Assembly: GCA_022769625.1 (NCBI GenBank)
Contig: JALEJP010000019.1
Coordinates: forward strand, 1-64,000
Direction of reading: 5' to 3'
From: Lachnospiraceae bacterium
GTDB taxonomy: Bacteria > Bacillota > Clostridia > Lachnospirales > Lachnospiraceae
DNA length: 64,000 nucleotides
Shown here in pieces: positions 60,249 to 64,000 of the stretch. Each line of letters starts with the position of its first letter. The first letter of the stretch is position 1. Both the position numbers and the translations under genes were made by a program. The notes under the pieces were generated by a model that saw only the letters and a program-made list of their open reading frames with translations, had not been told where the DNA came from and did not search any database.

Positions 60249-62141
60249 TCAGATTCCAAGAGCAGCTCTCTTCTCTTCGATTCTGGCGATCATAGCATCG
60301 CCCAGTTTGTCAATATCTTTCTCAACCGTATAAGCTGCTTCTACCCAGTCACGGATACCGCTTGTCAGAAGCTCTGCAACCTGATCGGAACCGGATACAT
60401 ACGGATCAACGCCCAGGAAAGTATCCAGACCGGTTGCGACAACATAGTTACCAATGGATACTGCTTTCTCAGACATCCACTCCGGAGCACATCCTACAAC
60501 CGGCAGCTGAGAAATATTCAGACCGGAATCCTTAGCCAGCTCTGCTGCCAGAACCATCATACGTGAAATATCAACACAGGAACCCATATGCAGTACCGGC
60601 GGAATATCAGCCAGCTCGCATACTCTCTTAAGGCCTGCGCCGCAGAGATCTTTTGCAGCCTTGTCCATCAGACCCGCCTTTGCAGCTGCCTGTGCAGAAC
60701 ATCCGGAAGCAATGATTACGATATCATTTGCGATCAGTTTCTTCATCAGCTCAATGTGAGCAGTATCCGGTCTAACCTTAGGATTGTTACATCCAACCAT
60801 AGCTACCGCACCGCGGAGAACACCAGAAGTGATACACTCGATCAGCGGCTTTGTGGTACCCATCTCATCCACCTGAGAGTTTGCAACGCCATCCAGAGTC
60901 TTTACAATTGCCTCAACAGAATAACCAACGGTTGCTTTCTGCTTCATATCCGGAATGTAAACCAGCTCCGGTTTTCTGTTCTTAAAGTTCTCGATTGCCA
61001 TCTTCACGATTGCTTTTGCATTTTCCGCAGCTGACTCTGCACTAAAACGGATAAACTCGGAATCCGGCATCTGTGCGATCGGGGATGTCGTCACAAATTT
61101 TGTGTGGAAGCATTTGCTCAGAGGGCCAAGTGCCGGGAAAATACACTGAACATCAACAACAATCGCCTCACAGGCACCTGTCAGAACAACATTCTCCTGC
61201 TGCAGGAAGTTTCCTGCCATCGGAATACCACGGCGCATAGCTACTTCGTTTGAAGTACAGCATACACCGGAAACTGTGATGCCTTTTGCTCCCATCTCTT
61301 TTGCGTATGCAATCATTTCCGGATCATCCGCATACTCACAGATCATCTCTGAAAGGGAAGGATCATGTCCGTGCACGACAATCTGTACGTTCTCAGCAAC
61401 CTTTACTCCAAGGTTTGCCTCTGACTCAATCGGCTTCGGAGTTCCGAACAGTACATCTGAAAACTCTGTACCTGCCATGGAACCACCCCATCCATCGGAA
61501 AGACCTGCACGAAGTGACTGCCGAATCAGTGCTTCCGGTTTTGAAGAACATCCCATATGTGCCATATGTAAGGAGCAGGATACCTCACGGTCAATCGCAC
61601 GCGGAGCGATTTCCTCTCTCTCCCAGATTTCCTGTGTATGCTTTGGTGCTCTCTTCAGGAAATTCTGATTGCCAAACACTTTTCCGTACTCGCCCATTCC
61701 AAGATATGCCATTTCGTGAGCAAGATCGTAGATGTCTTTTCCTTCTGTTTCAACGCCCCACTCTTTTGCAATGCGGATCAGTTTCTCCGGATCTTTTACT
61801 TTGTAAGGTCCTTCCGGTTTTGCGCAGTACAGCGTATGACAGATTTCACGGCCATGATCAGAATGTGTTGCTGAGCCGCCTGCTGTAAACTTCAGATAGT
61901 TACGTGCTACAATGCCATGTGCATCACATCCGCAGATGCCTCTTGGAGCTTTTGGTGTAATACGGCAGGGACCCATGGAACAGATACGGCAGCAGATACC
62001 CTGCTCACCGAATTTACAGTGCGGTGTCTGATTTGCGACACGATACTGCCAGGCATCTGCTCCTACCTTTTTGCCTGTCTCCAGAAGTTTTGCTGTAGCG
62101 GCTTCAAATTCTTCAACCGTTGTCAATTTAAAGTTTCCCAT
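60249..62141 (-). CDS. cooS: Anaerobic carbon monoxide dehydrogenase catalytic subunit
   Basis: CKFGEQGICCRICSMGPCRI, DAHGIVARN, SCSLHMAHMGCSS, HMGSCVDISRM. Confidence 0.96.
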   Translation of the reverse strand: MGNFKLTTVEEFEAATAKLLETGKKVGADAWQYRVANQTPHCKFGEQGICCRICSMGPCRITPKAPRGICGCDAHGIVARNYLKFTAGGSATHSDHGREICHTLYCAKPEGPYKVKDPEKLIRIAKEWGVETEGKDIYDLAHEMAYLGMGEYGKVFGNQNFLKRAPKHTQEIWEREEIAPRAIDREVSCSLHMAHMGCSSKPEALIRQSLRAGLSDGWGGSMAGTEFSDVLFGTPKPIESEANLGVKVAENVQIVVHGHDPSLSEMICEYADDPEMIAYAKEMGAKGITVSGVCCTSNEVAMRRGIPMAGNFLQQENVVLTGACEAIVVDVQCIFPALGPLSKCFHTKFVTTSPIAQMPDSEFIRFSAESAAENAKAIVKMAIENFKNRKPELVYIPDMKQKATVGYSVEAIVKTLDGVANSQVDEMGTTKPLIECITSGVLRGAVAMVGCNNPKVRPDTAHIELMKKLIANDIVIIASGCSAQAAAKAGLMDKAAKDLCGAGLKRVCELADIPPVLHMGSCVDISRMMVLAAELAKDSGLNISQLPVVGCAPEWMSEKAVSIGNYVVATGLDTFLGVDPYVSGSDQVAELLTSGIRDWVEAAYTVEKDIDKLGDAMIARIEEKRAALGI

Positions 62142-62187
62142 CATTTACCTCCTTAAATTATAGTGGGTTTTACTTTTATCTGAGGGT

Positions 62188-62293
62188 ATATCCTATCCAC
62201 CCCCACGGGATATTTTTATTTATAAACAATAGAAAGCCCGTTGCTCGAACTTTCTATTGCCCTGAATAAAAGCTCGCCATGCGTGCTTTTATT
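62188..62293. repeat. Cluster of three hairpins between the second ATPase gene and cooS
   Basis: ATATCC/GGATAT (62188-62213), CAATAGAAAG/CTTTCTATTG (62227-62259), AATAAAAGC/GCTTTTATT (62265-62293). Confidence 0.55.
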
Positions 62294-62337
62294 ATTCAAA
62301 ATGAATCCTTGTGCAAACTCCGCAAAACACATCAAAT

Positions 62338-63108
62338 CTACATATCAATAGAATCAAAAATTTTCCGTGCTGCCATTTTGACCGGTGAATCAGCCGGTAA
62401 TTCGATCGTAGGTCTGCCATCACAATCAAATTCGTAAACATCCTGATCCTGAGGAACAACGCCAAACAGAGTGAGTCCCTGTTTTTGAATTTCTTCGCGT
62501 GTACCCTCATTTAACACACCACCAGGTGCACGGTTTACAATCAATCCGATGGTGTTCGGATTCAACCCACATTCTCTGACAAGGGCTGCAATCCTCCCGA
62601 CAGCCTGAACACCCCTTCTGGAGCAGTCACTCACCAGAATCACAGTATCAACTTTCGGCAATATTCCACGACTGATATGCTCCATTCCGGCTTCATTATC
62701 CACGACCATATATTTATAATTCGGTGTCAGACGCTGCACCTGAGCCTGAAGCAGACCATTCACATAACAGTAGCAACCTTTTCCCTGCGTTCTGCCCATA
62801 ACCAGCATATCATAGTCATCTTCCTCAACCAGACATCGATTGAGCATAATCTCCGCATAATCTGCCTTTGACATGCTTGCCGGTATCGGATTCTTTGCGC
62901 TGTTTGCTGCATTTTCGATCTGCTCGCGCACTTCCCCCAATGTCATCTCTACTTCCACACCAAGCACTTCATTCAGATTGGAATTTGCATCCGCATCCAC
63001 TGCAAGAACCGGTGTTTTTCCTTTTTCACAGAGATACTGTATCAGAAGACCGCACAGCGTTGTCTTTCCTACGCCGCCCTTTCCGGCAACAGCTATTACA
63101 TGTGCCAT
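62338..63108 (-). CDS. cooC: CooC-type CODH maturation ATPase
   Basis: MAHVIAVAGKGGVGKTTLCGLLIQYLCEKGKTPVLAVDADANSNLNEVLG; GKGCYCYVN; VDNEAGMEHISRG. Confidence 0.92.
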   Translation of the reverse strand: MAHVIAVAGKGGVGKTTLCGLLIQYLCEKGKTPVLAVDADANSNLNEVLGVEVEMTLGEVREQIENAANSAKNPIPASMSKADYAEIMLNRCLVEEDDYDMLVMGRTQGKGCYCYVNGLLQAQVQRLTPNYKYMVVDNEAGMEHISRGILPKVDTVILVSDCSRRGVQAVGRIAALVRECGLNPNTIGLIVNRAPGGVLNEGTREEIQKQGLTLFGVVPQDQDVYEFDCDGRPTIELPADSPVKMAARKIFDSIDM

Positions 63109-63198
63109 AAATCAGCTTCCTCCTGTTATCACACGGCAATGGAAGACTTATTCTGTAAGCTTTCAGCTGCCGCAAATTTCTTATAAAATATTTTTCTG

Positions 63199-63387
63199 TT
63201 ATTCGATACAGTCAATCTTTACAATACTGTTTGCAAGATCAACCATCCGAATAGCCCCTTCCACAACCTTCTGTTCACCCATCACATCAGTCAATGTGAT
63301 CGTTTCCCCATCGACATCAATTCTGCTTACAAATTCAAACAGCTTTGTCTCCGGTTCCTGGGCTTTATATACCGTTGCAAGACACAT
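63199..63387 (-). CDS. cooT: CooT-family nickel-binding protein
   Basis: MCLATVYKAQEPETKLFEFVSRIDVDGETITLTDVMGEQKVVEGAIRMVDLANSIVKI. Confidence 0.85.
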   Translation of the reverse strand: MCLATVYKAQEPETKLFEFVSRIDVDGETITLTDVMGEQKVVEGAIRMVDLANSIVKIDCIE

Positions 63388-63401
63388 TTTTTCGCCTCCT
63401 G

Positions 63402-63743
63402 TCAGCTTTCTTTTACAGTGGCGAGTGCAACACTCAGATATAGATTACCCTTCTGAAACTCGTCAACTGCCTTGCGTATCTGTTCTGCCGCCACATCCAT
63501 ACCGGCTGCACGCAGCTTATCTGCCATCTGATCCAGTTCCGCAGCATGGTGTTCATTGTGCTGAAGCATATAAGTTAAAAGTGCAATATTTTCTTTTTTA
63601 GGATCATGTTCCCCGCAGCTGTTGCAGTCACTTCCACAATCCGAAGAGCAGGGTGCATCGTGCTTATGCTCATGTGTATGTCCATGACCATCCTCATGGG
63701 AATGAGGACAAAGATTACCATTCTCGTCTTTTACGATATGCAC
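63402..63743 (-). CDS. His/Cys-rich putative metal-binding protein, first gene of the acs operon
   Basis: GTG start after AAAGGAG; MHIVKDENGNLCPHSHEDGHGHTHEHKHDAPCSSDCGSDCNSCGEHDPKKENIALLTYMLQHNEHHAAELDQMADKL. Confidence 0.8.
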   Translation of the reverse strand: MHIVKDENGNLCPHSHEDGHGHTHEHKHDAPCSSDCGSDCNSCGEHDPKKENIALLTYMLQHNEHHAAELDQMADKLRAAGMDVAAEQIRKAVDEFQKGNLYLSVALATVKES

Positions 63744-63857
63744 TGTTATCACTCCTTTCTCGTCCGGACTCTGTATCACTCTGTTTCCCAAAATCTTTGT
63801 TAAGTTTTTATCACAGATATGCAGACAAATAATATCCAGACATCATTATATGAGCAC

Positions 63858-63886
63858 ATTATAACACAAGAGCTGTTAATTCTCAA
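63858..63886 (-). promoter_or_regulatory. Candidate sigma-A promoter of Wood-Ljungdahl operon
   Basis: TTGAGA (63881-63886) -N17- TATAAT (63858-63863). Confidence 0.75.
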
Positions 63887-64000
63887 CAAGAGATGATGTA
63901 TTTTTTTAAAAATACCAGAAATTTTAACAATTCCCTACATAGCGAATCCGTCAGATTGCATTACTCTGATAATAGAAGCTTAGTTGTGGCCATCCACTGC

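Noticed and set aside
1-64000. CRISPR arrays, IS elements, toxin-antitoxin or defence islands
   Set aside because: No regularly spaced repeats, transposases, nucleases or defence-type domains seen on either strand

Overview
Window from a low-GC, spore-forming Firmicute, most likely a Lachnospiraceae/Blautia-like acetogen (inferred from gene content; no search was run). The right third (about 49.6-63.9 kb, minus strand) is a nearly continuous Wood-Ljungdahl operon: His-rich putative metal protein, CooT-like, CooC-like ATPase, cooS/acsA, second CooC/AcsF-like ATPase, acsB, acsD, acsC, acsE, acsV-like ASKHA activator, DUF3786, fchA, folD. It has a good candidate sigma-A promoter at its head and a terminator at its end. 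The middle carries electron-bifurcating [FeFe] hydrogenase genes (hydABC) divergent from a group-B-like [FeFe] hydrogenase, a cobalamin nucleotide-loop cluster (cobT, cobU, cobS, cobU-like, cobC-like), ruvAB, spoIVA, cell-wall/division genes, and a DUF819/transglutaminase/PepV/dipeptide-epimerase operon. The left third has a MATE transporter, a candidate 6S RNA, a decayed multi-domain GH43/LamG gene, citrate synthase, PutP, tRNA-Pro, leuCD, and NfnAB-like genes. The most unusual signal is a cobalamin riboswitch at about 43.81-44.00 kb (minus strand). It has its own near-consensus promoter, but the only sequence downstream of it is about 270 nt of apparently non-coding or micro-ORF sequence ending at a terminator, antisense-facing the hydrogenase gene. 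This is a candidate B12-controlled small RNA or micropeptide. No CRISPR array, prophage or IS element was recognised.
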